From: Daphnia carinata
Taxonomy: Eukaryota; Arthropoda; Branchiopoda; Diplostraca; Daphniidae
Length of the DNA: 64,000 bases
NCBI RefSeq assembly: GCF_022539665.2
Contig: NC_081338.1
Location: 6,312,446-6,376,445 of the forward strand
Reading direction: 5' to 3'
The notes below the pieces were generated by a model, which searched no databases, was not told the DNA's origin, and worked only from the letters and a program-made list of their open reading frames with translations. Of the stretch, positions 11,335 through 23,000 are shown in pieces (the first letter of the stretch is position 1; every line of letters begins with the position of its first letter). A program made the translations under genes and the position numbers.

Positions 11335-13370
11335 ATTTTACCATACAAAAATTATCTTAAGCATACGATGAGACGGCTATTGACATATTCACGAAGTCTG
11401 GTTTTACAAAGTCTAACTACGGCCGCCAGATGTCCCAAATCATTGTTATGAAAAGTTGTATCAGAATTGTGCTTGTGCTGTAGGTTTTTATTTAACAATA
11501 ATGTAAACTTGTGAGTGTAATCGTGTGAAGCTAATTAATTCTGATGGATATCAAATAAAGGTGAGGGTTTTGAAATATTTGCTTGGATTATTCTGTGTGT
11601 GGTATTGCTTTAAAGTGGTATATGAGTCATACCTGAAAACTGAACTTCAACAACTTTAAAAGGCCATGTTATATTAATCTACTATAGTTAATGTTTGAAA
11701 CTGCACAGATCTTCTATACCTTGTAAAGAAGAACAAAGTTGATTTTTTAATTTTCGAAATTATGCTTAATAACTCACTATCTATTGGTCTGAACAAAAAA
11801 AGACCGGCATTTTCGTAATCCTCGTGAAATTTGGGGTCGAATGCATGTGTCAGTAGAAAATACCCGAAAATCGTCCAAAATCGCAAATTTCCCTGAACGA
11901 AACGATTTTGGCCAAATTGGACTTTTCGCCAAAAACAGTTCAAAACAGGTCAGACACACCTTAAATTTCACGAGGATCACGAAAATCATGTTTGTTTGGT
12001 TGTGAGCCCAGTATTTCCGGAGATATAGTCTATTTCCGGTCACTTCCGATAATTTTTTTTTCAACTTCGCAAAAACTAAAAAATGAACATTAATATGCCA
12101 AACATTTTAAGCATTTTGATCATATATGAAATGGTGTTGTGGCTTCATTCGTGCTTGTTTTGTTATTTTACTGTTGGTTGATCGCGCGAATTGATATACT
12201 TATGACACTACTTCGTTAACAGAGACTACTAGCATTATGTATCACGCTAATGGGAAGTATACCTGTCAAATATAGATCATAGCATGAAGATATACCTCGT
12301 GCTATTATTATAATCTTATCGTGTACGGCCATCTGATGTACAGTCAGGTTTAAAAATAAGCCCGACTTAAAAAACAAGCCCGACTTCAAAAATAAGCCCG
12401 ACTTCAAAAATAAGCCCAACTTAAAATATAAGCCCGACTTAAAAATTTTTTTGTGCGACTTTCATTTTTGGTTATATTTTAAGACAAAAGATGGCGCTGA
12501 TGGACTTATGGTTTTAATGACAAGTGAATCAGCAGTGAACTGTGAAACCGGTGTCTGATTATTTGTTTTATGTGTTTTACATTCCCAAAAAAAGTATAAT
12601 AAAATCTAATGGTATGGTTCGTATTTTCGAGTTTTCATTCTTCTGTGTACTTTTGAAGTGAATCACATTAAATGGATTATTTCTGTGCAAAGATTAGTCA
12701 GGTGGTCAGCTGCCGTAGCCACAAACTTCTGCAACTTATTACTTTACTTTCATCATGCTATTCAATTATTCGTTGATAGGTATAAAATTTATATTTTGGC
12801 AGTCAGAATGATATGATATATATCATTTTGCTTTTTAGACGTAGCTCCTGAAACTTAAATTGCAAAGGATGCTGATGGTGAAGGAAGATCATAAACGACA
12901 CAAGTCAAATGTGTTGAAACATCATAATTCCATTCTGCTACTTTTTGTTCATTGGCTGTGTCCTGTCTTGTCTGAGAAACACAGCATATGTGGTTTGGCA
13001 AACCCCTAACCATCACCATTTCCTCAGTCTTCTCATCATATCTACTGAGGGGTTCAAGCGGCAAGATTTTGTATTGAGGAGTGAGGTATTATACTTGTGT
13101 TTCGGCAGTCAGTATGAAATTAATGTGACTATGCCCTTTTTTAGCCTGTGGAATTAAAACTGCAACGAATGCTGGCCCTGAAGGATGGTCACTAATGAAA
13201 CCAAACTATGGATTGCAATGCATTATGACATTGTTATGCTCTTGGACCACTCATCGTTTCCTGTAAGTTTTAATCTGGTAAAAAGCAGCCAGCTTCTCTA
13301 TGTGTCAACGGTTAAGAATCTCTATTTCAGCAGGCCACCTTTTCATTGCTACTTTCCAGCCAACACATCT
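11335..13370. other. Noncoding stretch with small repeats
   Basis: No gene is supported. It holds an imperfect inverted repeat ('TTCGTAATCCTCGTGAAATT' near 11,812 against 'AAATTTCACGAGGATCACGAAA' near 11,966) and the 18-bp tandem array at 12,356-12,447. Confidence 0.5.
12356..12447 (+). repeat. 18-bp tandem repeat (AAGCCCGACTT...)
   Basis: About five units of 'TAAGCCCGACTT' plus a variable A/T-rich filler follow one another, giving a period of about 18 bp with minor variants (for example CCCAACTT). Read on the minus strand it produces the GLFLKS-type repetitive peptide, which is unlikely to be a real protein. Confidence 0.75.
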
Positions 13371-13376
13371 CCTTCC

Positions 13377-13495
13377 TCCAGTCTTCGCCCGTCTTCGCCT
13401 CGCCCGTCGCCACGTCTTCGCCTCGCCCGTCGCCACGTCATCGCCTCGAGGCCGCCACGTCATCGCCTCGAGGCCGCCACGTCATCGCCTGGTCT
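13377..13495 (+). repeat. GC-rich short tandem repeats
   Basis: A patch of 'CGTCTTCGCCTCGCC' units is followed by three units containing 'GCCACGTCATCGCCTCGAGG' (about 22-bp period). It is far more GC-rich than its surroundings. The frames through it are repetitive and not convincing genes. Confidence 0.7.
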
Positions 13496-13540
13496 TTGTG
13501 GTATCGTTGTATTTTTTTATTGTGTAGTACTAATTAACAC

Positions 13541-13848
13541 GTTGGCTGCCACGCCCTTTTTCTCCCCTTTTTTTTTAGCTTTATAGGGACGGGCCGCGCT
13601 GTTCTGCCTCGTGGCCTATATGTCATGAGGTGGAGCAGTTGCCACTGCCCAAGATTCGCCGTAAGGCGCTGTAGGCAACGCACCATAGGGACTCCCTTTT
13701 CCCGATGTGTGGTGGAGACCAGGGGTGTGCGTTCCCACAACGGTCTCCATCATCATGTCAGCCCGGACTTGTCAGCGGGCAAGTCCCCCTTGGTCGCTAT
13801 CCTTCCGATAACGACGTAGTTAATGTAGTTAGTGGCGTGGCAGCCAAC
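13541..13848. mobile_element. MITE-like element with 15-bp terminal inverted repeats
   Basis: The element starts GTTGGCTGCCACGCC and ends with the exact reverse complement GGCGTGGCAGCCAAC. Inside are smaller stems (GGAGACC/GGTCTCC and GGACTTG/CAAGTCC). It is about 308 bp long and has no coding capacity. I see no clear target-site duplication, so the superfamily is unassigned. Confidence 0.55.
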
Positions 13849-13989
13849 CTGTTAGTTAGTTATTTATTATGTATGTATTGTATTGTATTTTAAAATGTAA
13901 ACATTAGTGGTGGATTTGAGGGAGGATGGAGGGACAATAAAAAATATTTACATTTACTTGAATTGAGTTTTTATTTAGAAGTATTTTTA

Positions 13990-14065
13990 TCAACTATTTT
14001 GGGGATCGAACTCTTAACCTTTAGCATACCAGTCCAATGCTTTACTATTACGCCAATGACAGTGT
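13990..14065 (-). repeat. tRNA-like sequence (degenerate)
   Basis: On the minus strand it reads 'TGGCGTAATAGTAAAGCATT', then 'AGAGTTCGATCCCC', which resembles the A and B boxes at tRNA spacing. The D-arm is degraded. Probably a tRNA-derived repeat. Confidence 0.4.
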
Positions 14066-14149
14066 TACAAACAACAAATTTTCTTCCTAAATATCCTTGT
14101 TTACACTGCAAAGGTAGATACGCTTTACAAATTGGCTTACTACTCGTAC

Positions 14150-14222
14150 AGTTCTAAGTAGCTCAGTGGTAGAGCACTTGACTGATATGTAGAAGGTATG
14201 AGGTTCGAATACCAGGCTGGTG
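14150..14222 (+). repeat. tRNA-like sequence
   Basis: Contains 'TAGCTCAGTGGTAGAGCA' (a good A box and D arm) and 'GAGGTTCGAATACC' (B box). The anticodon stem pairs poorly, so a functional tRNA is doubtful. Confidence 0.45.
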
Positions 14223-14224
14223 TA

Positions 14225-15560
14225 AACGATTAACCAATGGAAACTTAACATTAAAGGTGGCAAAAACAATGAAGGTGATCTGAGCAAGCTAAAAAGAAAT
14301 TGATATATAATGTGTGAACACAGCGAAAACAGACAATGAAATAAACAAATTTTGCAAAAATTGGTTTATAAAAAGAAATTTATGTCAATTCTCTGCACAT
14401 TAGAAATATTTTTGCAACTTTAAAAAGGCACAATAGCCCTTTCAAAAGTTGCCGTCAACCCAGGCAGGGGGAGACACTGCCTTGTTGACCCACCGGGGAG
14501 ATTACCCGGTGATTGGCTAAGAGAAGCCGGAAGAAGAGCCGAAGATATGGAACATTTTTACTGGAGCGATTAACCTTTAGTTCGGATTTGTGGGTAGCCA
14601 CGTCGCCCTCCGTGAACACATCATCGGACTAAGCGGACCTCCACGTCCCCTTTCCGGCCAGAGCCCTCCAAACCTCGGTATATGTTGTTTTTATATATAC
14701 CGTACAGTAGGGGCATGACCCCCTACGGGCTTATTACGAGTCAAGGGGAAACGGGGCTACGGAAAGGAAGGGAGCCCAGATATGCACTTCAATTTTTTAA
14801 ATATAAAATACCGTCTCGGGAATCCGAATGAAGTATAGAAATGTCATGTCATCCATCCAATCATTACAATTTATTCAGTTTCTTGCCTCAACCAAGAATC
14901 TTTTCAGATCCAATGTTACTATTAACCTATACTGAGAAAAGAAAAACAACACCATTAAACATCTCAATTGTTGCTCATGTGACTTACATGACTCATAGAT
15001 TCAACTTCTGGCAGAAGCTTGGGAAAGGACATACAAATTGCAGATGAACATCATCGTATAAGACTCTTGAATGATAAACTAGCACCCGCAGAATGTTGCA
15101 TTGTTGATAGTTGTGTTCCCAGTATGATGAAAATCCTTTCCTATTGGATAATTTTTTTTTGTAGATTAGACATGGTTAGCAAAAAGGAGGAGAAATGCTT
15201 AGTCATAAATTCAAAATTATTCGAAGAAAATTCCTTTCATACCTAAAGCGTCCATGTATGATGTTCATCGCTGCAACGTCAGCGAAGTGAAATATCTTTA
15301 GGGCCATTTAAGTACCCAGTTTCACCAAGACTCTGAACGTAAAGGACAAGTTGTTCTTTAGCCAGAGAAGCAGAATTATTTGAGGCTTCTAGCTGTGACA
15401 GAACTATAAAGGATTGCTGTTATACCGGATTCATGAACACAAGATGATACTTCTCATTAGACAATTTGCATTACTCTATTACTTTACCTCATACCTTAAT
15501 GGTAATGCACTCTCAATGTTTTTTCAACTGTAGGCCAACTCTTCCATCCTGTAACACTTC
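14225..15560 (-). repeat. Long inverted repeat, right arm
   Basis: Reverse-complement partner of 7740-9095. The arm includes the third hairpin-rich repeat (14,390-14,800) and a gene-like but frame-broken stretch. Divergence from the left arm is moderate, with small indels. Confidence 0.8.
14390..14800 (-). repeat. Hairpin-rich repeat, copy 3
   Basis: Nearly identical to 8515-8935 when reverse-complemented, including the flanking 'TTAAATATAAAATACCGTCT'. It lies inside the right arm of the long inverted repeat. Confidence 0.75.
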
Positions 15561-16118
15561 CAGACTTGACTTGATCCACCGCTAAAATTCTGTGAACACA
15601 AAATAATAGCATTAAAAATACTTTTTCGATAGACAAAAAAACAGATATGTACCTAATCCATGTTTGATGTTACTGCCATTTCCATTTCTGGGTTTCTGTA
15701 CCACACCCATTTTCGGCAGTCTTTATGGCAATATTAATCAAAGCCACATGTCCCACTATGAAATGGATGTTGAAAAGCAAATAAAAACCTGTTGAGATGG
15801 ATATCAGGAGAATCAGAATAGATCTCAATCAACTTCAGTTATTCCCTTCCCTATAGTACTTAGTGACATAGCATAATAGATATACCTGCCTCAATTCAGA
15901 ACCATAGACCAACAGAAAAGAACACAGAAATGTAGCTGTGAAAGCAGATCACTTTAAAACACAGGATCAGGTATAGATCACCTAAGAGTAGGCCTAAAAT
16001 GCAAAGACAAAAATATTGGGCATAATTGCAGTTGACCAAATATAGTAGTAAAATAAAATAATTGTCAAAGAAAAACATGCACACTTGGGTTGCCAAATGG
16101 GTAAGTTTGATGCAATCT
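15560..16118. other. No feature recognised
   Basis: AT-rich sequence. A long minus-strand open frame (15,896-16,468) crosses a poly-C/poly-A hairpin element, and its peptide shows no recognisable domain. Confidence 0.5.
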
Positions 16119-16280
16119 ATGGCAATCCGTATTACCCCCCCCCCCCCCCCCCAAAAAAAAAAAAAAAAAATATCGGCCTTTCTTTCTGTTTTACTGCTAC
16201 TGACCGGTAGATGGCGATAGCAGTGAAACAGAAAAGAAAGGCCGATATTTTTTTTTTGGGGGGGTAAAACGGATTGCCAT
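16119..16280. mobile_element. Fold-back (hairpin) element with homopolymer runs
   Basis: The left arm starts ATGGCAATCCGT, then ATTACCC, a long C run, an A run and TATCGGCCTTTCTTTCTG. It is mirrored on the right by CAGAAAAGAAAGGCCGATA, a T run, a G run and TAAAACGGATTGCCAT. The loop is about 20 nt, so most of the 162 bp could form one hairpin. The arms differ in homopolymer length, which suggests replication slippage. Confidence 0.7.
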
Positions 16281-16560
16281 AAAAACCACGATGTCGAGAA
16301 GTATAATCTAGCGAGGAAGGCAAACAGCACACTGCTCGCGTTTAGGAAATCTAGAAATGTCTGACAAAAATAAAAATTAAACGGATTGACATATTGCCAT
16401 ACTAACTTACTATTTATTTCGGTAATTTGATGCTGCCATCTAGTGTCAAAGATTTCGTCGAATTCCAAGCCAAGGAAATAATCACAAAATTTTGATCACG
16501 TTCCGCCATCTAGGTGTCGAGAAAACAAACAAACTTGACAAAGCAGTTTTTCATAACATC

Positions 16561-16668
16561 AACCGTTTTGGAAATACACCGAATTGAAAAACGACTGGCA
16601 CGCCAGTACGCTACAGCGCTAGCATGACACATCATAGCTTTTCAATTCGATGTACTTCGAAAACGGTT
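16561..16668. mobile_element. Short terminal-inverted-repeat element
   Basis: AACCGTTTTGGAAATACACC at the left is answered by the near reverse complement ending GTACTTCGAAAACGGTT at the right. Arms are about 30 bp with a middle of about 48 bp. No coding capacity. It could be a solo MITE. Confidence 0.45.
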
Positions 16669-16859
16669 AACGTTAGGAAAAAAATAACATTTTCCTCGGT
16701 ATCAGCATTCAATTTGGAGTATATTCTGTCATTTTCAAACAATTCCAACGATGATCAATTTTTGACGGTTTTTGAGGCAATTTTCCCACGGTCATTTTCT
16801 TCGTTTTTCTCCATTTTGTTAAGTCCAATGTCAAAACAATGCCGATATTCGTGATCAGC

Positions 16860-17575
16860 GTTCAATTTCGAATCGGAATAATGTATTTTTAACTAAATTA
16901 AGCAAGGATTACGAAAATTGATATCTTTTACACGTGAACCTTATGGCATTTGAATGATTAGAAGTGAAAGTTGCTACAGACCTTACTCTAGCCTCGGACG
17001 GTCGCTGAAACCCAATGTAGAAAATCGAATATCGTACCAATAGGTGGCTATAGTGTTTGGGGGACCGTCTGCGGTAGAAATTCCTGATACAAAGTTGCAC
17101 TCATTTTTTATTCGACGCTTGATACTGTTAAATACTAGTATTTGGTGCTAACATACAATTTGACGTATTACAGTCAGCACTTGAAACACCTGAAATAATT
17201 TGATAAAATTTTATATGTTAAACAGGAATAAACCCGTTAATACCTTGGTATTGAATAAAAACATCAGGAAAATAGTTATGTTAATCTATTAGTTAAGATT
17301 GGCTATACGTTTATTATTGACGATGACGGCAAATAGGAGAATTGAACACAGATGCTGAAAAAGAAAGAAAAACAACACATTTCTACATATTCATTATAAC
17401 TTCGTTGCAGCAAATAGCGAAATTTTCGAGAAAGAAACTAAGCTTCACTACGATCTAACGCAATTTCTCGCCTACATTCAAGCTTACTTTCAAAATGTAA
17501 CAAAGAGTTACTAATGGATCATCCACTAAGCAAGCTTACCATCAAACTGAAGTATTGTTTTTTTTTTTTTAATTA
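16860..17575. other. No gene recognised; contains second copy of a dispersed repeat
   Basis: The stretch at 17,037-17,081 repeats the motif also seen at 7571-7612. Otherwise AT-rich with no supported frame. Confidence 0.45.
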
Positions 17576-17582
17576 ACGCCAA

Positions 17583-18540
17583 CTAACGATGCCTGTGCTT
17601 TTTGTAGTTTGAATAAATCTGTTCAACCAAAAACGCTAAGAATCCAAGTCCAGTACCAATGCCGCGAATAAAAACGGCGCTTGTTAGGTCAGTAAGTTGG
17701 ATTGGAACTTCGCGAGAGACTTCGCTTTTAGAGTCTGCGAAACACTTCTCCGCCCTCGGTATTGTAGGTAGGTTGTACACCCAGTGACGAAGAATGCCAA
17801 ACTCAAACAAGTCCATTAAACTACTTACCTTTTGTTGGTGATAAGCCAACTGGAAAAGAAATGAGAAAAAAACAAAAACAAAAAAGCTTATTTAATATCC
17901 CCATTTAACACTTTGGCTTGCTCTTTCAAGAATTACCTACGCTCTGCTCATCGCCTATGTGTGAGAACTTCCCTTCTTGAAGAGGAATGAATAATATCCA
18001 GTTGATGCAGAAAGCGTTTTCGATGTCTTGAATCGGCATTTCTTTTCTTTTTAATATTGTGAACCGACGAACGAATAGCCAAATGTTGAAAGCTAATGGA
18101 AAAGAAAATATCAACTCTTTAATGGATTCACGAGACATTGAAAGTGGATAATCAGTTTTCTTACAAATGGATACGCATATCGGCCGGTTTCCAACATCGC
18201 ATTTAACTTCAAAGGATCGCCAATAATACGACCAGGCTTGCTCTCCAAGAATCTTACAAGAACACCAGAGGTCAAATCCTGTTAACAATTAAGGGAAACA
18301 CAATGCCTTGAATTTTGTTTTTCACACAATTGTCATTCATGAGACATATTAATTTGCAAGTCGATCCATGCACGCTTAAGGATTGTAATAATAGCAACAA
18401 TTAAACAATTATTTTACCAATATCTGTTCTCCCATCGACGTGTCATGCCTAAAAACTATTGAAATTTCTATTCTTGTGGCCGAATCTTCGAACAAGTTTA
18501 TGGTTGGTTTCATTCAGGGTTTCCTAAGCAACAAAGTGAC
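17583..18540 (-). pseudogene. Ionotropic-receptor-like (glutamate receptor family) remnant
   Basis: Reading the minus strand, pieces of the C-terminal ligand-binding half and last membrane segment of an ionotropic receptor appear in order. First is MKPTINLFEDSATRIEISIV (about 18,510-18,420). After an intron comes DLTSGVLVRFLESKPG ... GRYAYPF (about 18,287-18,175). After a 73-bp intron comes CRFKTSKTLSASTGYYSFLF with KKGSS (to about 17,965). The last exon (17,849-17,583) has FEFGILRHWVY and the membrane helix GIGTGLGFLAFLVEQIY. These proteins are ligand-gated cation channels used in chemosensation. In-frame stops after SQY and after KKGSSHT point to a pseudogene. The pore and N-terminal exons were not found. 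Confidence 0.55.
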
Positions 18541-18544
18541 AATT

Positions 18545-20040
18545 TCAATATAAGAATTAACCAACGCCGTAGCTTACGAACACAACTTTCAGTCATGGTT
18601 CGAAACGACACGTAACTGAAAGCTTCACCATTGCGCCCTACTGTTTGTTGGTAAAGTAAGCTTCAAGTGGCATTCGGCTTCGATAAAAAAAAACAAATTA
18701 AAGGGCAAAAAACATGAATATCACCTTGATTTGTCATGATATTCACCATACAGATCATATGAAATCCAAACGAAGTAAAGATTTCTTTGCTGTGAAATAT
18801 TGCTTACTTCTTTGTCTTCATTGGGTTAGTTGTTTCATTCTGTATCTATTGTAGATGGGATTGAAGCGTCCTTTACATTCCGTTGCGACATCCAACTAAA
18901 TAGTCATCACGCTCACTACGACGAAAAACGCTAATCAAGATCAATAACCATACCTGAAACAGATATAAATTCAGAAATACAATGAATGAAAAATTTGTAT
19001 GAACAAATAGCATTCAATATCACCATTGGTTGATATAGACCAACAAAAGCGAACAATCGGTTTTCTTCTCCTGGTGTTGTCTAGCCTTCAGTCCATTGAT
19101 AAGAAGGAAGACTTTGCCGAGCATTGCAAGATCCGAACCTTGCAAGATACCCTTACTGAATAAAAAAAAATTTACACTTAGCGTATTGGCTAAAAACTAA
19201 TTCATAATACACTTTTCTTACTTTTTCATGTATAAGTTGGCAAACCAAACCATTATGCTTGCCATATTTATCAGCAATGGTTTGATTAATTAAAACAAAG
19301 GAGTACCTATGGAATAGGAAAGGTAGCTTTTGTGACTAAAAAAACACAATTAATAAACAGACTAAAATAAATCAGTCAAATAAACAAATCAAGTTCAACC
19401 TACAAAAGTTCAATTTTGCTGCTAGCCATTCGATCAAGTAACAGTTTGATGCAGTCCAACTGTACGTACCATTTGGTACTCACTGTAAAGTGTCGCAAGA
19501 TGGGTGCTAAATCGAAATAAATTATAATACTTACAAAACTGTTCGCCTAAACAGAGGCTAAGACCAAATCGCCAGTATGCTCAGGTATCTGGCGCGTTTA
19601 CTAATGCCAATTTATTAAGACAATATCAATTTACGTGAGCATTCAATTCGAGACCTCTTGAATGCAAATTAAGTATTATATTTAACTACTGGCAGACCAA
19701 ATAGTCAAATACCAGAGCATACTGGCGATGGGTGCGCGCTATTTCTGGATCAAGTTGTTTTGCAGCCGTTTCTATGATTGTGTATTTGTGTATCATGGCC
19801 TACTATAATAACGGCCAGCAAGCGCGCAATACCCCCCTGCGCCTAAAACTGAATTGCCGGAGGGGCCTAATACCCCTTGGGTTGGGGGGATTGGTCAGCT
19901 GCGGCATCTGTTGATGATTGATGGAACAATATGACTTTCTAAGTTTAAAAAACTCGTTGCCATGACAATTTAGAACACACCGGTAAACGTGACCATGCCA
20001 ACCATCCTGGTGTGAACTTCTGCCAATTCAATTCTTGTCA
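18545..20040. other. Intergenic region upstream of Elp2
   Basis: No gene is supported. Further decayed exons of the receptor remnant may lie in 18,600-19,200 on the minus strand, but I could not find a convincing frame. It contains the inverted-repeat element at 19,568-19,729. Confidence 0.4.
19568..19729. mobile_element. MITE-like element with ~20-bp terminal inverted repeats
   Basis: ATCGCCAGTATGCTCAGGTA at the left end is matched by TACCAGAGCATACTGGCGAT at the right end (one mismatch). The element is about 162 bp with no coding capacity and ends some 310 bp before the Elp2 start codon. Confidence 0.55.
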
Positions 20041-20043
20041 ACA

Positions 20044-23000
20044 ATGATGGCTGGCACTGTGAACAACGTGGTTGTAGGCTCTGCCTACACCAGTGTAGGC
20101 TGTAATCGCACCCCTCATGCTCTGGATTGGGGAAATAACAATTTGGTTTGTTTTGCTGCTTCGCGTGCTGTGGCTGTGTATGATCCAAAGGTGCGGAAGT
20201 TGTAGGAATAGTTTGCAAAGCCGTCTGTTTACGTTGCCATGAGGTTTGTTACATTTTTATTTTCTAGTTCGCTGGCAATCACGGGAAGATTTTGCATACG
20301 CTGTATGAACATGAAGACCGCGTCAACTGTGTCAGGTGGATTCAGGATGGAGAGTTTTCACCAGAAAAGGAAATTCTTAGTGGGTCTGCAGACAAAACAG
20401 TTATTGTTTGGGCTTACAGCGAAACTTCACATGATGTTGGTTGCCAAAGAGTTTCCAAATTAATAGGTTAAAATAATTTCTTGATAAATGTATGAACATG
20501 CTGGGCAATTGTTTCCAAAACTTCTTCTAGGTCTTGATGCAAGTGTCAATTCAGTAGATGGATTCTACTGGAAATACAACCATAATGTTGCCACAGTTGT
20601 TGTAGCAGTAGGCGGAGACCAAATTTGTGTTTGGCTTCGAGGTGGTCAAGATGGTACAGTAACTTTAGCACCCATAAAGTTCAAATCTGTCCTAATATTG
20701 TACTTCTTTTACAGATGAATGGAAATTGCAGCAAAAATTTTCAACAAAGCCTGTTTTGATGTTTGATTGTGTAGTTAATTTATTGCAGGGTTGTGAAATC
20801 CCTCTTATAGCCTGTGCTGGTGATGATGGATCAGTTCAGCTTTTCAACTTTCAGATATTAGACAAGGAACTTTCTTGTGTCAGGACAATGAAGATTCCTG
20901 GTCACGAAGATTGGGTTCGTGCTTTGGCTTTTACTGCTGAAGGTATTGCCTGTGATTTGTATCTTTCCATCCTTAAGCTTATCTTTGTTATTCTTACAGA
21001 TGGTGGTGATTTGCTGCTCGCTTCTGCAGCCCAAGACACTCTCATTCGTGTTTGGAGGATTTCTCCAGAAAGCAGCAAGGATAAATGTGATGGTGACAAG
21101 TTAGCCCTCCAATCCAATCAAGGACAGTTCAGCATCATTTGTGAAGACGAACTGAAGTTCAAATGCCAACTTGAAACTGTTTTACAAGGTCATGAAAATT
21201 GGGTGTATGGCCTTCACTGGCAGCCATCCGAGTTGAAGGGTGAGTTAAATTGGAGCTCAAAGTTGCAACATGCCTGGTGGTGATAAAATCTGTTTTTTTC
21301 TAGATGGGTGTCGTAAAAATCCTTTGAAATTATTGTCCTGTTCTATGGACAAAACCATGACAATCTGGGGTGCGGATCCATCCAGCGGCATTTGGTTTGA
21401 CCAAGTACGTGTTGGTGAAGTCGGTGGGAACACATTAGGACTTTACGGGTGTCGCTTTGGCAATCAAGGCACCTCGATTTTGGCCCATGGCTATCAGGGA
21501 GCTCTTCATCTATGGCACGACATTGAGGTACTATTCGTTTCTCTTCTTTGCCAGACGAATCCCTTACCTAAGTGTATTATCATCTGCAGGGCCAATGGCA
21601 ACCAGGCGTCGTGTGCAGCGGTCATTTTGATTCAGTAGACGATTTCATATGGGACTGCAGCGGTGATTTTGCTATTACTGTTAGCATCGATCAGACCTCT
21701 AGACTGCACGCGCCATGGATTCAGGAGTCCAACGAAGAGGTTTGTTTTTGTTTGTGCTGAATTAGAAATCGCTTTGAAATCTGTTCCAAAATTTCTCAAT
21801 TAGATCACATGGCACGAATTAAGTCGACCCCAAATCCACGGTTATGATTTATCTTGCATCACTTCTCTTGGACGTTTCCGGTTCGCTTCAGGCGCAGAAG
21901 AAAAAGTCATCAGAGTTTTTGAAGCGCCCCATAATTTCCTGGAAAATTTTGCTCGTATCTGTCACATCGACGTGCCCCTTCCAGAACGTAACAAGCTTCA
22001 TTATCCTGTGCCTTCCAAATGTCCGGCATTAAATAGTTGTTCTTGGGTGAAGTAGAGAGCGCTCCTCAAGGGGCTGCAGTTCCAGCATTGGGCCTTTCCA
22101 ATAAGCCCATCTACCAAACGGATGGCCCCACGGTTCCCAAAAATGCCCATTCAAAATCAGATTTGTACGCTGAAAACCACTTTACTCCAACTCTTCTTAT
22201 GGGTAATAACTCAATAACGTATTCGATTATTAATTCCTTTAGTTACTTTTACCTGTTTGCCAGCTCCGCCAACGGAAGAAACTCTCCTTCAAAACACGCT
22301 GTGGCCTGAAGTTCAGAAGTTGTACGGTCACGGTTATGAGCTATTCAGCCTGGCAGCTGATCCTCAGTGCCAACTGTTGGTGTCGGCCTCGAAGGCCCAA
22401 AAATCCGAACACGCATCCATTATCATTTGGGATACGTCCAATTGGAGTCTCATTGGAAAACTGGAAGCCCATGCCTTAACTGTATCACAAATGGCATTTT
22501 CACCTGACGGCCAAAAGCTAGTGTCCGTGTCCCGTGACAGAAATTGGGCGGTACATGAAAAAGTGCAAACGGATGAGGGCAAATTTACCTTAAAGACGGT
22601 GGCAAAAGGTAGCGGTGGAAGTCGGATCTTGTGGTCATGCCATTGGTTTCCTGATTCACGTTGTTTCGTGACTGGATCACGTGACAAGCGCGTCATCGTT
22701 TGGGAACCGGTTGCAGATGATACTTTGTCGTACAGGATAAGTGGCCAGCCGCTGGAATGCGCAGATTCCGTCACAGCTGTGGCCTGTGGTCCCAGTATTC
22801 TTCCGAACGGGTGTTTTCTGATTGCCATCGGTTTGGACAACGGCCAAATACAGTTTTACAATTGGACTCCAGCACCATCAGATTCCATTCCACAGTGGGA
22901 ACTCCTGGCCACCCTGAATCAAAGGTATGTTTACTGTAAGTCATTTATATCTATCAAAATTAATACGATAATGGGTTATTGTTACAATAGTCAAGCGCAT

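Noticed and set aside
13185-13586. Ser/Arg/Pro-rich frames near 13.4 kb
   Set aside because: Produced by GC-rich tandem repeats in three phases. No gene structure around them.
15896-16468. 190-codon minus-strand frame
   Set aside because: It runs through the poly-C/poly-A hairpin element (a Gly/Phe run) and shows no recognisable domain.
21988-22036. 49-bp intron or frameshift in Elp2
   Set aside because: The nearer AG breaks the frame. Using the AG at 22,054-22,055 gives a 68-bp intron and an intact protein.
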